Source of the DNA: Mycobacterium ahvazicum
GTDB lineage: Bacteria > Actinomycetota > Actinomycetes > Mycobacteriales > Mycobacteriaceae
Reading direction: 5' to 3'
Assembly (NCBI RefSeq): GCF_900176255.2
Contig: NZ_FXEG02000002.1
Span: 310,001-374,000, forward strand
DNA length: 64,000 nucleotides
Of this stretch, positions 36,485 through 47,203 are shown in pieces; positions within the stretch are counted from its first letter, which is position 1; every line of letters begins with the position of its first letter. The position numbers were made by a program, and so were the translations under genes. Under the pieces are notes generated by a model that saw nothing but the letters and a program-made list of their open reading frames with translations, was not told the DNA's origin and ran no database searches.

Positions 36485-38128
36485 GTGAATCCCTCGACGA
36501 CACAGGCTCGCGTCGTCGTTGACGAGCTGGTCCGCGGCGGCGTGCGCGACGTGGTGTTATGCCCCGGCTCGCGCAACGCCCCGCTGGCGTTCGCGCTGCA
36601 GGACGCCGATCGATCCGGCCGGATCCGGCTGCATGTGCGCATCGACGAACGCACCGCCGGCTATCTGGCCATCGGGTTGGCGATCGCGGCGGGCGCGCCG
36701 GTCTGTGTGGCGATGACCTCGGGCACCGCGGTGGCCAATCTCGGCCCAGCCGTCGTCGAGGCGAATTACGCGCGGGTGCCGCTGATCGTGCTGTCCGCCA
36801 ACCGGCCCTACGAACTGCTGGGCACCGGGGCCAACCAGACCATGGAGCAGCTGGGCTACTTCGGCACCCAGGTCCGCGCCACGATCAGCCTGGGGCTGGC
36901 CGAGGACACGCCGGAGCGACTGGATGCGCTCAACGCCACCTGGCGGTCGGCCACCTGCCGGGTGTTGGCGGCGGCCACGGGTTCTCGCACCGCCAACGCC
37001 GGGCCCGTCCAGTTCGACATCCCGCTGCGCGAACCGCTGGTGCCCGATCCGCACAGTGCGGCGACGCCGCCCGGGCGGCCCGACGGCAGGCCGTGGACCT
37101 ACACGCCGCCGGTCACCTTCGACCAGCCGCTGGAAATCGACCTGTCGCCGGACACCGTCGTCATCGCCGGCCACGGCGCCGGCGCGCAGCCCGCCCTCGC
37201 GCAGCTGCCGACGGTGGCCGAACCGACCGCGCCGGCGGCGGTCACCCCGTTACACCCGCTGGCCCTGCCGCTGCTGCGCCCGAAGCAGGTGATCATGCTC
37301 GGCCGTCCGACGCTGCATCGCACGGTCTCGACGCTGCTGGCCGACCCGCAGGTGCCGGTGTACGCACTGACCACCGGACCGCGCTGGCCGGACGTCTCGG
37401 GCAACTCGCAGGCCACCGGAACCCGGGCCGTCACCACCGGGACACCCAATCCGGCGTGGCTGGATCGCTGCGCACAGATGAACCGGCACGCGGTCGCGGC
37501 GGTGCGCGGCCAGCTGGCCGCGCATCCGTTGACCACCGGCCTGCACGTCGCCGCCGCCGTGGCGGATGCGCTGCGGCCGGGCGATCAGCTCGTGCTGGGC
37601 GCGTCCAACCCGGTCCGCGACGCCGCGCTGGTGGGGCTCGACACGACCGCCGTCCGGGTCCGGTCCAACCGCGGCGTCGCCGGCATCGACGGCACCGTGT
37701 CCACCGCGATCGGTGCGGCGCTGGCGCACGAACGCAACGGTACGGGCGAGAACCCGGCCCGCACTGTCGCGCTGATCGGCGACCTGACGTTCGTCCACGA
37801 CAGCTCCGGGCTGCTGATCGGTCCGACCGAGCCGACGCCGCGGCATCTGACTATCGTGGTGTCCAACGACAACGGCGGCGGCATCTTCGAATTGCTGGAG
37901 CAGGGCGACCCGAGGTTCTCGGACGTGTCCGCACGGATCTTCGGCACCCCGCACGATGTGGACGTCGGTGCACTATGTCGCGCCTACCACGTCGAAAGCC
38001 GTCAGATCGAGGTTGACGAACTGGATGCGGCGCTCAACGAATCCGGCGCCGGCATGCGCGTGCTGGAGGTCAAGGCGGATCGGTCGTCGCTGCGCGGCCT
38101 CCACGCCGCCATCAAGGCTGCCTTGTGA
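36485..38128 (+). CDS. menD: SEPHCHC synthase
   Basis: MenD is the ThDP-dependent enzyme that joins 2-oxoglutarate-derived succinic semialdehyde to isochorismate, the first committed step of menaquinone synthesis. The 547-residue protein has the ThDP glutamate E55 in RIDERTAGY and the ThDP/magnesium motif [11 protein letters not shown] ending in [11 protein letters not shown] 36485 follows a weak AGGA. The start is only 19 bases after the minisatellite, so expression might depend on it. It overlaps the next gene. Confidence 0.95.
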   Translation: MNPSTTQARVVVDELVRGGVRDVVLCPGSRNAPLAFALQDADRSGRIRLHVRIDERTAGYLAIGLAIAAGAPVCVAMTSGTAVANLGPAVVEANYARVPLIVLSANRPYELLGTGANQTMEQLGYFGTQVRATISLGLAEDTPERLDALNATWRSATCRVLAAATGSRTANAGPVQFDIPLREPLVPDPHSAATPPGRPDGRPWTYTPPVTFDQPLEIDLSPDTVVIAGHGAGAQPALAQLPTVAEPTAPAAVTPLHPLALPLLRPKQVIMLGRPTLHRTVSTLLADPQVPVYALTTGPRWPDVSGNSQATGTRAVTTGTPNPAWLDRCAQMNRHAVAAVRGQLAAHPLTTGLHVAAAVADALRPGDQLVLGASNPVRDAALVGLDTTAVRVRSNRGVAGIDGTVSTAIGAALAHERNGTGENPARTVALIGDLTFVHDSSGLLIGPTEPTPRHLTIVVSNDNGGGIFELLEQGDPRFSDVSARIFGTPHDVDVGALCRAYHVESRQIEVDELDAALNESGAGMRVLEVKADRSSLRGLHAAIKAAL

Positions 38129-38649
38129 AGTCACCAAAAGCATTGCTGCGCACTGTGATCCACGGCCGCAGCGATGAACCGCCGACCACGCCGGCGCGGA
38201 TTACGTTGCGGCTGACCCGGATCGCGGTGCTGGTGATCGCCGGGCTGGTGACGCTGCAGTCGGTGTTGCTGGTGGCCGGCGCCTGGCGCAACGATCTCGC
38301 GATCCGGCACAACATGGGTGTGGCGCAGGCGGAGGTGCTCAGTGCGGGGCCCCGCCGGTCGACGATCGAATTCGTCACACCTGAGCGAGTCACCTACCGA
38401 CCCGAGCTCGGCGTGCTATATCCGTCCGAATTAGCCACGGGTATGCGGATATACGTCGAATACAACAAAAACGACCCGAACCTGGTGCGAGTCCAGCACC
38501 GCAACGCCGGGTTGGCGATCATCCCGGCGGGATCGATCGCGGTCGCCAGTTGGCTCGTCGCACTGGTTGTGCTGGTGGGCCTGGCGCTGATAGACAAGCA
38601 ACTGGACCGTCGCGACGCGGCCAAAAGTGCCGGTAGCAAAGACATATAA
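38125..38649 (+). CDS. DUF3592 membrane protein (Rv0556-like)
   Basis: A 174-residue protein with two membrane helices, at about residues 32-52 and 130-155, flanking an extracytoplasmic beta-rich domain of the DUF3592 type ([17 protein letters not shown]). GTG 38125 overlaps the menD stop. A role is unknown, though coupling to menD keeps it in the same expression unit. Confidence 0.84.
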   Translation: MKSPKALLRTVIHGRSDEPPTTPARITLRLTRIAVLVIAGLVTLQSVLLVAGAWRNDLAIRHNMGVAQAEVLSAGPRRSTIEFVTPERVTYRPELGVLYPSELATGMRIYVEYNKNDPNLVRVQHRNAGLAIIPAGSIAVASWLVALVVLVGLALIDKQLDRRDAAKSAGSKDI

Positions 38650-38725
38650 CGTTTCAGCAGCAAATTTCGCGCCCTGTATGCCAGTCGGCAACCTTCGAGA
38701 CAGGCAGTGCTGACACTATGGCCTG

Positions 38726-39886
38726 GTGCGCGTTGCGATCGTCGCAGAATCCTTTCTGCCTCATGTCAACGGTGTCAGTAATTCAGTAATCCGCGTACTA
38801 GAGCATCTGCGCCGAACGGGCCATGAAGCTCTGGTGATCGCGCCCGACACCCCGCCCGGTGAACCGCCCGCCGAGCGCATTCACGACGGTATCCGGGTAC
38901 ACCGGGTGCCGTCGCGGATGTTTCCGAAGGTCACCACGTTGCCGCTTGGTGTGCCCCGCCCGCGACTGCTCAAGGTGCTGCGCGGGTTCCAGCCCGATGT
39001 GATGCATCTCGCATCGCCCGCGCTGCTGGGCTACGGCGGCGTGCGAGCCGCGCGCTACCTCGGGGTGCCGACGGTCGCCGTCTATCAGACCGACGTACCG
39101 GGTTTCGCCGAGAGCTACGGCATCGGGATCACGACGCGCGCGGCGTGGGCGTGGTTCCGCCACCTGCACCGCCTCGCCGACCGCACGTTGGCGCCTTCCA
39201 CGGCGACGATGGAATCGCTTGTCGCCCATCGAATCCCGCGGGTTCATCACTGGGCGCGCGGCGTCGACATCATGGGATACGCGCCGTCGGCGCGCGACGA
39301 GGAATTACGCCGGCACTGGTCGCCCGAAGGCAAGCCGATTGTCGGGTTCGTGGGCCGGTTGGCGCCGGAGAAGCATGTGGAGCGCCTGGCCGGCCTGGCC
39401 GCCGCCGGTGACGTGCAGCTCGTGATCGTCGGGGACGGCGTCGACCAGCAGAAGCTCCAATCGGCAATGCCCACAGCGCGATTCACCGGTGCGATGTACG
39501 GCGCCGAGCTCGCCGCGGCGTACGCCAGCATGGACGTTTTCGTCCACACCGGCGAGCACGAGACGTTCTGCCAAGTCGTGCAGGAGGCGCTGGCGTCCGG
39601 GTTGCCGGTGATCGCGCCCGACGCGGGCGGACCGCGCGACCTCGTCACGCCGTGGCGCACCGGATTGCTGCTGCCCGTCCCCGAATTCGAGCAGCGGCTA
39701 CCCGAGGCCGTGGGGCATCTGCTGGCTGAGCGGCCGCGCTATTCACAAGCCGCACGCAAGAGTGTCCTCGCCCGCACCTGGCCCGCCATCTGCGACGAGC
39801 TACTCGGCCACTACACCGCCGTGCAATCCCCTATCGCCAGGGCGCGCGCCCGCAACGCACAACGCAAACTCGCGCAAGGCGAGTGA
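38726..39886 (+). CDS. mgtA: GDP-mannose-dependent alpha-mannosyltransferase
   Basis: A 386-residue GT4 glycosyltransferase equivalent to Rv0557 (MgtA, formerly called PimB), which mannosylates a glucuronosyl-diacylglycerol acceptor for lipomannan-like glycolipids. It opens with [18 protein letters not shown], then [16 protein letters not shown] and the donor-binding [18 protein letters not shown] (EX7E). No membrane segment is present. GTG 38726 follows a 76-base gap from the DUF3592 gene. Confidence 0.9.
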   Translation: MRVAIVAESFLPHVNGVSNSVIRVLEHLRRTGHEALVIAPDTPPGEPPAERIHDGIRVHRVPSRMFPKVTTLPLGVPRPRLLKVLRGFQPDVMHLASPALLGYGGVRAARYLGVPTVAVYQTDVPGFAESYGIGITTRAAWAWFRHLHRLADRTLAPSTATMESLVAHRIPRVHHWARGVDIMGYAPSARDEELRRHWSPEGKPIVGFVGRLAPEKHVERLAGLAAAGDVQLVIVGDGVDQQKLQSAMPTARFTGAMYGAELAAAYASMDVFVHTGEHETFCQVVQEALASGLPVIAPDAGGPRDLVTPWRTGLLLPVPEFEQRLPEAVGHLLAERPRYSQAARKSVLARTWPAICDELLGHYTAVQSPIARARARNAQRKLAQGE

Positions 39887-39896
39887 CGTTGCGCCG

Positions 39897-40721
39897 CTAG
39901 CCCTGCGCCAGCTCGGAGACCGGCTGCCATTGCTCCCAGATGCGTAACCGGTTCTCGTAGTCGGCCTTTGCGGTCTGCAGCGGCGACGCACCGAAGAACA
40001 CTCGCAGCGGCGGCTCGTCGGCGTCAACCACCTTCAGCAGCGCGGCCGCCGAGGCTTTCGGATTGCCGGGACTCGCCCAGCGCCGACCGCGCTCTTCTTG
40101 GACGGCGGCGCGCACCTCGTCATAGGCGGGCAGTGGTTCGCTGTGCCGCGACGACGAGCCGGACCAGTCGGTGTCGAAGCCACCCGGTTCGATCAGCGTG
40201 ACGTGCACGCCGAACGGCGCGACCTCCTGAGCCAGCGCCTGGGAGAAGCCCTCCAGTGCCCACTTCGACGCGTGGTACATGCCGACGAGCGGGAACGCGG
40301 TGATGCCGCCGATCGACGACACCTGGATGATGTGGCCGCTGCGCTGCTCGCGCAGGTAGGGCAATGCGGCCTGGGTGATCCACAGCGCGCCGAACACATT
40401 CGTTTCGAGTTGATCGCGCGCGTCTTGCTCGGACAGTTCCTCGACGAATCCGAAGTGACCGTAGCCGGCGTTGTTCACCACGATGTCCAGCCGACCGAAG
40501 TGGTCGTGTGCCTGCTTGACCGCGGCGAAATCCGCGTCGCGATCGGTGACATCCAGCCCGATCGGCAGCACGGCGTCGCCGTACTCGGCGACCAGGTCGT
40601 CCAGCGCCGCGGTGTTGCGCGCGGTGGCGGCGACCTTGTCGCCCCGCTGCAGCGCGGCGATGGTCCACTCGCGCCCGAATCCACGTGATGTACCGGTGAT
40701 AAACCAAACTTTTTCGCTCAC
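39897..40721 (-). CDS. Short-chain dehydrogenase
   Basis: A 274-residue classical SDR: cofactor motif [22 protein letters not shown], catalytic serine in QVSSIGG and YHASK. The segment [10 protein letters not shown] and the long C-terminus resemble oxidoreductases annotated as SDR family. GTG 40721. It is convergent with mgtA and divergent from the menaquinone methyltransferase, and is not in the M. tuberculosis order here. The substrate is unknown. Confidence 0.88.
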   Translation of the reverse strand: MSEKVWFITGTSRGFGREWTIAALQRGDKVAATARNTAALDDLVAEYGDAVLPIGLDVTDRDADFAAVKQAHDHFGRLDIVVNNAGYGHFGFVEELSEQDARDQLETNVFGALWITQAALPYLREQRSGHIIQVSSIGGITAFPLVGMYHASKWALEGFSQALAQEVAPFGVHVTLIEPGGFDTDWSGSSSRHSEPLPAYDEVRAAVQEERGRRWASPGNPKASAAALLKVVDADEPPLRVFFGASPLQTAKADYENRLRIWEQWQPVSELAQG

Positions 40722-40792
40722 GCCGTTGTGTAACGCACTGCCCGGCGCACCATTCCCGAGTGGGCAGACCGGAGCCGGGTAGCGTCTTCGTC

Positions 40793-41485
40793 GTGAGTCG
40801 TGCGGCCTTGGACAAGGATCCCCGGGAGGTCGCGTCGATGTTCGACGGCGTCGCCCGTCGTTATGACCTGACCAACACCGTGTTGTCGCTGGGGCAGGAC
40901 CGCTATTGGCGACGCGCCACCCGCGCCGCGCTGCGGATCGGACCCGGCCGCAAGGTGCTGGACCTGGCCGCGGGCACCGCGGTGTCCACGGTGGAGCTGG
41001 CGAAATCCGGGGCCTGGTGCGTGGCGGCCGATTTCTCGGTCGGGATGCTCGCCGCCGGCGGTATGCGCAAGGTGCCCAAGGTCGCCGGCGACGCCACCAA
41101 GCTGCCGTTCGCCGATGGCGTATTCGATGCCGTGACAATCAGTTTCGGGTTGCGCAACGTCGCCGACCCGCTGGCGGGGTTGCGGGAGATGGCCCGGGTC
41201 ACCCGGCCGGGCGGGCGCCTGGTGGTGTGCGAATTCTCCACACCCACCAACGCGCTGTTCGCCACCGTCTACAAGGAATATCTGATGCGGACGCTGCCAC
41301 GGGTGGCGCAGGCGGTGTCCAGCAACCCCGATGCCTACGTGTATCTCGCGGAATCGATCAGGGCCTGGCCCGATCAAGCCGCTCTGGCAGCGCAGATGGC
41401 CCAAGCCGGATGGTCGGGCGTGCGGTGGCGCAATTTGACCGGCGGAATCGTGGCCCTACACGCGGGGCACAAGCCCCTGCGCTGA
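40793..41485 (+). CDS. menG: Demethylmenaquinone methyltransferase
   Basis: The class I SAM methyltransferase adds the ring methyl group to demethylmenaquinone, the last nuclear step. Equivalent to Rv0558 (also called menH or ubiE). The 230-residue protein opens with [13 protein letters not shown], a UbiE/COQ5 signature, and has SAM motifs [17 protein letters not shown] and ISFGLRNV, a second UbiE signature. GTG 40793 is favoured; an upstream ATG at 40760 adds eleven unconserved residues. It is convergent with the DUF732-like gene by two bases. Confidence 0.94.
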   Translation: MSRAALDKDPREVASMFDGVARRYDLTNTVLSLGQDRYWRRATRAALRIGPGRKVLDLAAGTAVSTVELAKSGAWCVAADFSVGMLAAGGMRKVPKVAGDATKLPFADGVFDAVTISFGLRNVADPLAGLREMARVTRPGGRLVVCEFSTPTNALFATVYKEYLMRTLPRVAQAVSSNPDAYVYLAESIRAWPDQAALAAQMAQAGWSGVRWRNLTGGIVALHAGHKPLR

Positions 41486-41486
41486 C

Positions 41487-41894
41487 TCAGTTCGGGTGCT
41501 GCCCCGCGGCCTGCACCACACCCACCTGGTCCGGGCAGTAGTGGTCGACGGCCGCGCCGAGGAACTGGAACGCCTGTCCCTGGCTGGTGCCGCGCGGCAG
41601 GTTGCGCTGGATGAAGGTGGCCGACTGGTACGCGTCGTGGTCCACACCGCGGCCCAGCCGATCGCAAGTGATTTTGCCCAGCCACGCGAGCTGGTCCTGC
41701 GGCTGGTAGATGCCGAAGCCGTTGACGGTTTGCTTGAACGGGGCGTCGTAGTCGCTGGGCGGCGACGGGGTCCGCAGCGGCGTCGGAGCCGGAGGCGGCA
41801 ACGGCGGCGTCGTCGGATCGGCCAATGCCGGCGCGCCCAGCGAAATAGCGGCAGCCGCAACGGCGGCGCCGGAAAGCAGCTTGATACCCCTCAT
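41487..41894 (-). CDS. Secreted DUF732-like protein (Rv0559c-like)
   Basis: A 135-residue exported protein with signal MRGIKLLSGAAVAAAAISLGAPALA and a Pro-rich linker. The mature part has conserved cysteines in ITCDRLGRG and DHYCPDQVG that likely form one disulfide. It lies 44 bases after the methyltransferase gene on the same strand; in M. tuberculosis Rv0559c and Rv0560c are induced together by salicylate. Function unknown. Confidence 0.85.
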   Translation of the reverse strand: MRGIKLLSGAAVAAAAISLGAPALADPTTPPLPPPAPTPLRTPSPPSDYDAPFKQTVNGFGIYQPQDQLAWLGKITCDRLGRGVDHDAYQSATFIQRNLPRGTSQGQAFQFLGAAVDHYCPDQVGVVQAAGQHPN

Positions 41895-41938
41895 TAGCCG
41901 GACTATACACCTCGATAACGACTCGGTCTCAAGGACGA

Positions 41939-42658
<720 letters not shown>

Positions 42659-42693
42659 TAAGCGAATGGGTGCATCGCGGGCGAAAAGTTGGT

Positions 42694-43926
42694 TCAGCTG
42701 AACGGTGTTCGGCGATCCAGCAGTCGCGAGAATCGGCCACCGCCGCGCCAGGCGCGCGCCACCCAGTCGGCGTCGTCGTCGGTGACCAGATTCGCCATCA
42801 CCCGCACGGCGATGGTCATCAACGTGGTCGAGCGCATCGCGACGGGGCCGGTGGCGGGGAGGAATCGCTGGAAGGTCAGCAGCAGCGCCAGCCGGCGCGC
42901 GACGGAGAATCCGCGGCCGTAGTGGTCTTGCAACAGCGACGGCCAGGCCCGCGACACGTCACCCGAGTCCAGCAACTCGGCGGCCAGCCGTCCGGTTTCC
43001 AGCCCGTAGTCGATGCCCTCCCCGTTGAGCGGGTTCACGCAGGCCGCGGCGTCGCCGATCAGCATCCAGTTCGGCCCGGCCACGCCCGAAACGGCGCCGC
43101 CCATCGGCAGCAGCGCCGAGGAGACCGCCCGCGGTTCACCGGTGAAGCCCCACTCCTCGCGGCGCAGGTCGGTGTAATAGGAGATCAGGGGTCGCAGCGA
43201 CAGGTCGGCCGGCCGCTTCGACGTCGAGAGTGCTCCGACACCGATGTTCACCTCGCCGTTGCCCAGCGGGAAGATCCAGCCGTAGCCGGGCAGCACGGCG
43301 CCGTCGGGGGAGCGCAGCTCGAGATGCGATGTCAACCACGGGTCCTCGCTGCGCGGGGTCCTCAGATAGCCACGGGCCGCGACGCCGTACACCGTCTCCT
43401 GATGCCAGCGCCGGCCCAGCTTGCGGCCCAGCGGGGAGCGCGCGCCGTCGGCGACGATCAGGTATCGGCAACCCAACTCGGTGCCGTCGGCCAGCAGCAG
43501 CGAAGTTACCTTGCGTGACGAGTCATGGTGTACGCCAACAACTTTGGTGCCGAGTAACATACGTGCCCCGGATTCCTCGGCGACTTTGCGGATCCGGTCG
43601 TCGAGTTCGAGGCGGGCGACCGCGCTGCTGGTGGACGGGAACGACGGCCCCGGCCAATCCACTTCGAGCTCGGCGCCGAACCCGCTCATCCGCAGGCCCC
43701 GGTGCCGGATGCGAGTGTCCAGCCAGTCGCCGAGTCCGAGGTGTTCCAGCTCGGCGACGGCACGCGGGGTCAGGCCGTCGCCGCACGGCTTGTCGCGGGG
43801 AAAGCTGGCGGAGTCGACGACGAGCACGTCGCGACCCGCGCGAGCCGCCCAGGCGGCGGCCGCCGAACCGGCAGGTCCGGCACCCACGACCACCACGTCG
43901 GCCCCCACGCCAAGCCCGGTCTCCAC
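42694..43926 (-). CDS. menJ: Menaquinone isoprenyl reductase (geranylgeranyl reductase family)
   Basis: An FAD-dependent reductase equivalent to Rv0561c (MenJ), which saturates one isoprene double bond of menaquinone-9. The 410-residue protein has the FAD dinucleotide fold VVVVGAGPAGSAAA, PRDKPCGDGLTPRA, and the second FAD motif MLIGDAAACVNPLNGEGI. GTG 43926 gives family length. It is divergent from the prenyl diphosphate synthase, with 21 bases between starts, so the two promoters overlap. Confidence 0.94.
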   Translation of the reverse strand: METGLGVGADVVVVGAGPAGSAAAAWAARAGRDVLVVDSASFPRDKPCGDGLTPRAVAELEHLGLGDWLDTRIRHRGLRMSGFGAELEVDWPGPSFPSTSSAVARLELDDRIRKVAEESGARMLLGTKVVGVHHDSSRKVTSLLLADGTELGCRYLIVADGARSPLGRKLGRRWHQETVYGVAARGYLRTPRSEDPWLTSHLELRSPDGAVLPGYGWIFPLGNGEVNIGVGALSTSKRPADLSLRPLISYYTDLRREEWGFTGEPRAVSSALLPMGGAVSGVAGPNWMLIGDAAACVNPLNGEGIDYGLETGRLAAELLDSGDVSRAWPSLLQDHYGRGFSVARRLALLLTFQRFLPATGPVAMRSTTLMTIAVRVMANLVTDDDADWVARAWRGGGRFSRLLDRRTPFS

Positions 43927-43947
43927 GCCCACCAGTATGTTGGTCGC

Positions 43948-44955
43948 GTGAGTACTCCGGCGACGGTGGTCGCGGGCATTGACTTCGGCGACGCCGCGTT
44001 CGCCACTACCGTGCGCGACGGCGTCGCGAAGATCGAGCAGCTGATGGACGCCGAGCTGCGCAGCGCCGACGAGATCATGACTGATTCGCTCACGCATTTG
44101 TTCAAGGCCGGCGGCAAGCGGTTCCGGCCGTTGTTCACCGTGCTGTCCGCGCAGGTCGGGCCGCGCCCGGACGCCGACGAGGTGACGATCGCCGGCGCGG
44201 TCATCGAGCTGGTGCACCTGGCCACGCTGTATCACGACGACGTGATGGACGAGGCCGAGGTGCGCCGCGGGGCGCAGACCGCCAACATGCGCTGGAGCAA
44301 CAACGTCGCGATACTTGCCGGCGATTACCTCTTCGCGACCGCGTCGCGGCTGGTGTCGCGGCTGGGGCCCGACGCGGTGCGGCTGATCGCCGAAACGTTC
44401 GCGCAGCTGGTCACCGGGCAGATGCGGGAGACCCGCGGGGTGGCCGACGGCGCGGATTCGATCGAGCACTACCTGAAGGTGGTCTACGAGAAGACGGCCT
44501 GCCTGATCGCCGCGGCCGGACAATTCGGCGCGATGTTTTCCGGTGCCGACGATGAGCAGGTCGCCCGGCTGAGCCGGCTCGGCGGCATCGTGGGCACCGC
44601 GTTTCAGATCTCCGATGACATCATCGACATCGACAGCGACTCGCACGAGTCGGGCAAGCTGCCCGGGACCGACATCCGCGAGGGCGTGCACACCCTGCCG
44701 ATGGTCTTCGCGCTGCAACAACCCGGGCCGGACGGCGACCGGCTGCGCCAGCTGCTGTCCGGTCCCGTCGAGGACGACGGCGAGGTGGCTGAGGCGCTGC
44801 GGCTGTTGCGAGCGTCGCCGGGCATGGCCCAGGCCAAGGAATTTCTGGCGCAGTACGCCGCGAAAGCCCGTCATGAGCTGGGCCTTTTGCCCGACGTCGC
44901 CGGTCGGCGCGCGCTGGAGACGTTGGTCGACTACACGATCAGCCGGCACGGCTAG
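43948..44955 (+). CDS. grcC1: Trans-polyprenyl diphosphate synthase
   Basis: It makes the long all-trans isoprenoid chain, most likely for menaquinone given its neighbours. Equivalent to Rv0562. The 335-residue protein has both aspartate-rich motifs: D97-D98-V-M-D101 and D223-D224-I-I-D227, with the chain-length region YHDD just before the first and the usual GGKRFRP and FQISDD blocks. GTG 43948. Followed by htpX on the same strand. Confidence 0.93.
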   Translation: MSTPATVVAGIDFGDAAFATTVRDGVAKIEQLMDAELRSADEIMTDSLTHLFKAGGKRFRPLFTVLSAQVGPRPDADEVTIAGAVIELVHLATLYHDDVMDEAEVRRGAQTANMRWSNNVAILAGDYLFATASRLVSRLGPDAVRLIAETFAQLVTGQMRETRGVADGADSIEHYLKVVYEKTACLIAAAGQFGAMFSGADDEQVARLSRLGGIVGTAFQISDDIIDIDSDSHESGKLPGTDIREGVHTLPMVFALQQPGPDGDRLRQLLSGPVEDDGEVAEALRLLRASPGMAQAKEFLAQYAAKARHELGLLPDVAGRRALETLVDYTISRHG

Positions 44956-45043
44956 CGGGTCATGGAACCCGGAAGGTCGTCCGGGGCGTTCAATTGACAA
45001 CAGTCAAGCAATGACCGAGTTCTTCTTAGGGGAGGACAACCCG

Positions 45044-45904
45044 ATGACCTGGCATCCGCATGCCAACAAGCTGAAAACCTTCCTGCTGTTGGCCGGTATG
45101 TCCGCGATGATCGTGTTCGTGGGGTCGCTGTTCGGCAGGACGGCGATGTTCCTGGCGCTGATGTTCGCCATCGGCATGAACCTGTACACGTACTACAACA
45201 GCGACAAGCTGGCGCTGCGTGCGATGCACGCCCAGCCGGTGTCCGAACTTCAGGCTCCGGTGATCTACCGGATCGTGCGCGAGCTGGCCACCGCCGCACA
45301 CCAGCCCATGCCCCGGCTGTACATCAGCGACACCAACGCTCCAAATGCCTTCGCGACCGGACGCAACCCGCGCAACGCCGCGGTGTGCTGCACCACCGGC
45401 ATTCTGGACATCCTCAACGAGCGTGAGCTGCGCGCCGTGCTGGGCCACGAACTCTCGCACGTCTACAACCGCGACATTCTGATCTCCTGTGTGGCCGGCG
45501 CGCTGGCGGGTGTGATCACCGCCCTGGCCAACATGGCGATGTGGGCCGGCCTGTTCGGTGGCAACCGCGACGGTGAGAATCCCTTTGCGCTGCTGCTGGT
45601 TTCGCTGCTGGGCCCGATCGCGGCGACGGTGGTCAAGCTGGCCGTCTCGCGGTCCCGCGAGTACCAGGCCGACGAGTCCGGCGCGGTGCTGACCGGTGAC
45701 CCGCTGGCCTTGGCGTCGGCCCTGCGCAAGATTTCCGGCGGTGTGCAGGCGGCCCCGTTGCCGCCCGAGCCGCAGCTGGCCAGCCAGGCCCATTTGATGA
45801 TCGCCAATCCGTTCCGCGCCGGCGAGCGCATCGGCTCGATGTTCTCGACGCACCCGCCGATCGAAGATCGCATCCGCCGGCTGGAGGCGATGGCGCGCGG
45901 GTAA
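45044..45904 (+). CDS. htpX: Membrane zinc protease HtpX
   Basis: An M48 family membrane protease for damaged or misfolded membrane proteins. The 286-residue protein has two N-terminal helices, the zinc motif HELSH (H135, E136, H139) in [11 protein letters not shown], two further helices and the third ligand glutamate in [17 protein letters not shown] precedes ATG 45044. Part of the menaquinone region operon order as Rv0563. Confidence 0.95.
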   Translation: MTWHPHANKLKTFLLLAGMSAMIVFVGSLFGRTAMFLALMFAIGMNLYTYYNSDKLALRAMHAQPVSELQAPVIYRIVRELATAAHQPMPRLYISDTNAPNAFATGRNPRNAAVCCTTGILDILNERELRAVLGHELSHVYNRDILISCVAGALAGVITALANMAMWAGLFGGNRDGENPFALLLVSLLGPIAATVVKLAVSRSREYQADESGAVLTGDPLALASALRKISGGVQAAPLPPEPQLASQAHLMIANPFRAGERIGSMFSTHPPIEDRIRRLEAMARG

Positions 45905-45972
45905 GACAGCGGGCGGGCGTCGTCCACGCGAGGCCGCGAATTGCCCAGCGCGATAGGGCTGTTCGGCTTCGA

Positions 45973-46998
45973 TCAGAACCCGGAGCCGTGCACCTCGTGC
46001 CCCGGCACCTCGGCGATCAAGCCGCTGTAGGCCTGCTCGACCGTCGAGCCGTGATTGATGACGCCGTCGACTTCGCGGGCGATCGGCATGCTCAGGCCGA
46101 AGTCGTTGGCGAACTCCATGATCACGCTGGCAGCCTTCACTCCCTCGGCGACCTGGTTCATCGACGCAATGATCTCGTCGATGGGCTTGCCCGCGCCGAG
46201 TTGTTCACCGACGTGGCGGTTGCGGCTGCGCTGACTGGTACAGGTGACGATCAGATCACCCAGGCCGGCCAGCCCGGGGAAGGTTTCCGGATCACCGCCC
46301 AGCGCCACGCCCAGCTTCGTCATCTCGCGCAACGCCCGCGCGATCACCAGCGCACGGGTGTTCTCCCCGATGCCCAGCGAGTAGCCCATCCCGACCGCGA
46401 TCGCATAGACGTTCTTCAGCGCACCCGCCATCTCGACGCCGATGACGTCGTCGGTGGTGTAGACCCGGAATCGCCGGGTGCGGAACAGCCCCGACAGCCG
46501 GGTCGCCAGATGCTGGTCGGGCATCGCCAGCACCGCCGCGGCCGCATAACCCTCGCCGACCTCGCGCGCGATGTTGGGTCCGGCCAGGATGCCCGCCGGA
46601 TGACCTGGCAGCACCTCCTCGATGATCTGCGACATCCGCATATTGGTGCCCTGCTCGAGCCCCTTGACCAACGACACCACCGGAACCCAGGGCCGCAGTT
46701 CCTTACTCAGTTCGGTCAGCACCCCGCGGAAGCCATGCGAGGGCACGCCCATCACGAGAACGTCGGCACAGTGGGCGGCCTCGGCGAAATCGGTCGTGGC
46801 GCGCAGCGTCTCGCTGAGGATCACGTCGTTTCCGAGGTAGCGGGTATTGCGGTGCTGCTCGTTGATGTCATTGGCGGTCTCCTCGGAGCGCACCCACTGC
46901 AGCGTCGGTCCTCGGCGCGCGCAAATGGACGCCACGGTGGTTCCCCAGGAACCACCGCCAAGGACAACGACTTTGGGTTCGCGCTTCTCGGCTGCCAT
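45973..46998 (-). CDS. gpsA: Glycerol-3-phosphate dehydrogenase (NAD(P)+)
   Basis: GpsA reduces dihydroxyacetone phosphate to sn-glycerol-3-phosphate, the backbone for phospholipids. The 341-residue protein has the nucleotide-binding VVLGGGSWGTT, LVKGLEQGTNM, the catalytic lysine in EMAGALKNVYAI, and GLAGLGDLIVTCTS. Equivalent to Rv0564c and convergent with htpX. Divergent from the serine protease gene. Confidence 0.95.
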   Translation of the reverse strand: MAAEKREPKVVVLGGGSWGTTVASICARRGPTLQWVRSEETANDINEQHRNTRYLGNDVILSETLRATTDFAEAAHCADVLVMGVPSHGFRGVLTELSKELRPWVPVVSLVKGLEQGTNMRMSQIIEEVLPGHPAGILAGPNIAREVGEGYAAAAVLAMPDQHLATRLSGLFRTRRFRVYTTDDVIGVEMAGALKNVYAIAVGMGYSLGIGENTRALVIARALREMTKLGVALGGDPETFPGLAGLGDLIVTCTSQRSRNRHVGEQLGAGKPIDEIIASMNQVAEGVKAASVIMEFANDFGLSMPIAREVDGVINHGSTVEQAYSGLIAEVPGHEVHGSGF

Positions 46999-47131
46999 GA
47001 AGCTCAGCGTATTGCTGAAACCTCACATTTAGTAGCAGTTCACTCGGAGTGTGGGCCGGCGCCGGGTTCCCCGCGCAGACACCGAACGCGGCGGCCTGCG
47101 GGTGAAGTTAAAACCAACGACCTCCGAGCAG

Positions 47132-47145
47132 GGGACTTCGGTCCC
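47132..47145. promoter_or_regulatory. DosR-like box
   Basis: GGGACTTCGGTCCC, a 5-4-5 inverted repeat, matches the DosR core GGGACTWWAGTCCC at all but two central bases. It lies 58 bases before the protease ATG. It could also fold as a UUCG hairpin in RNA, so the operator reading is not exclusive. Confidence 0.55.
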
Positions 47146-47203
47146 TACCCGACGGCGCCCCGGCACCGGATCGTCAAGGTCATCGCTTCATCGAGGAGGA
47201 ATC

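Noticed and set aside
43230..43982. Plus-strand frame over menJ
   Set aside because: No domain; the FAD motifs of menJ are on the opposite strand.
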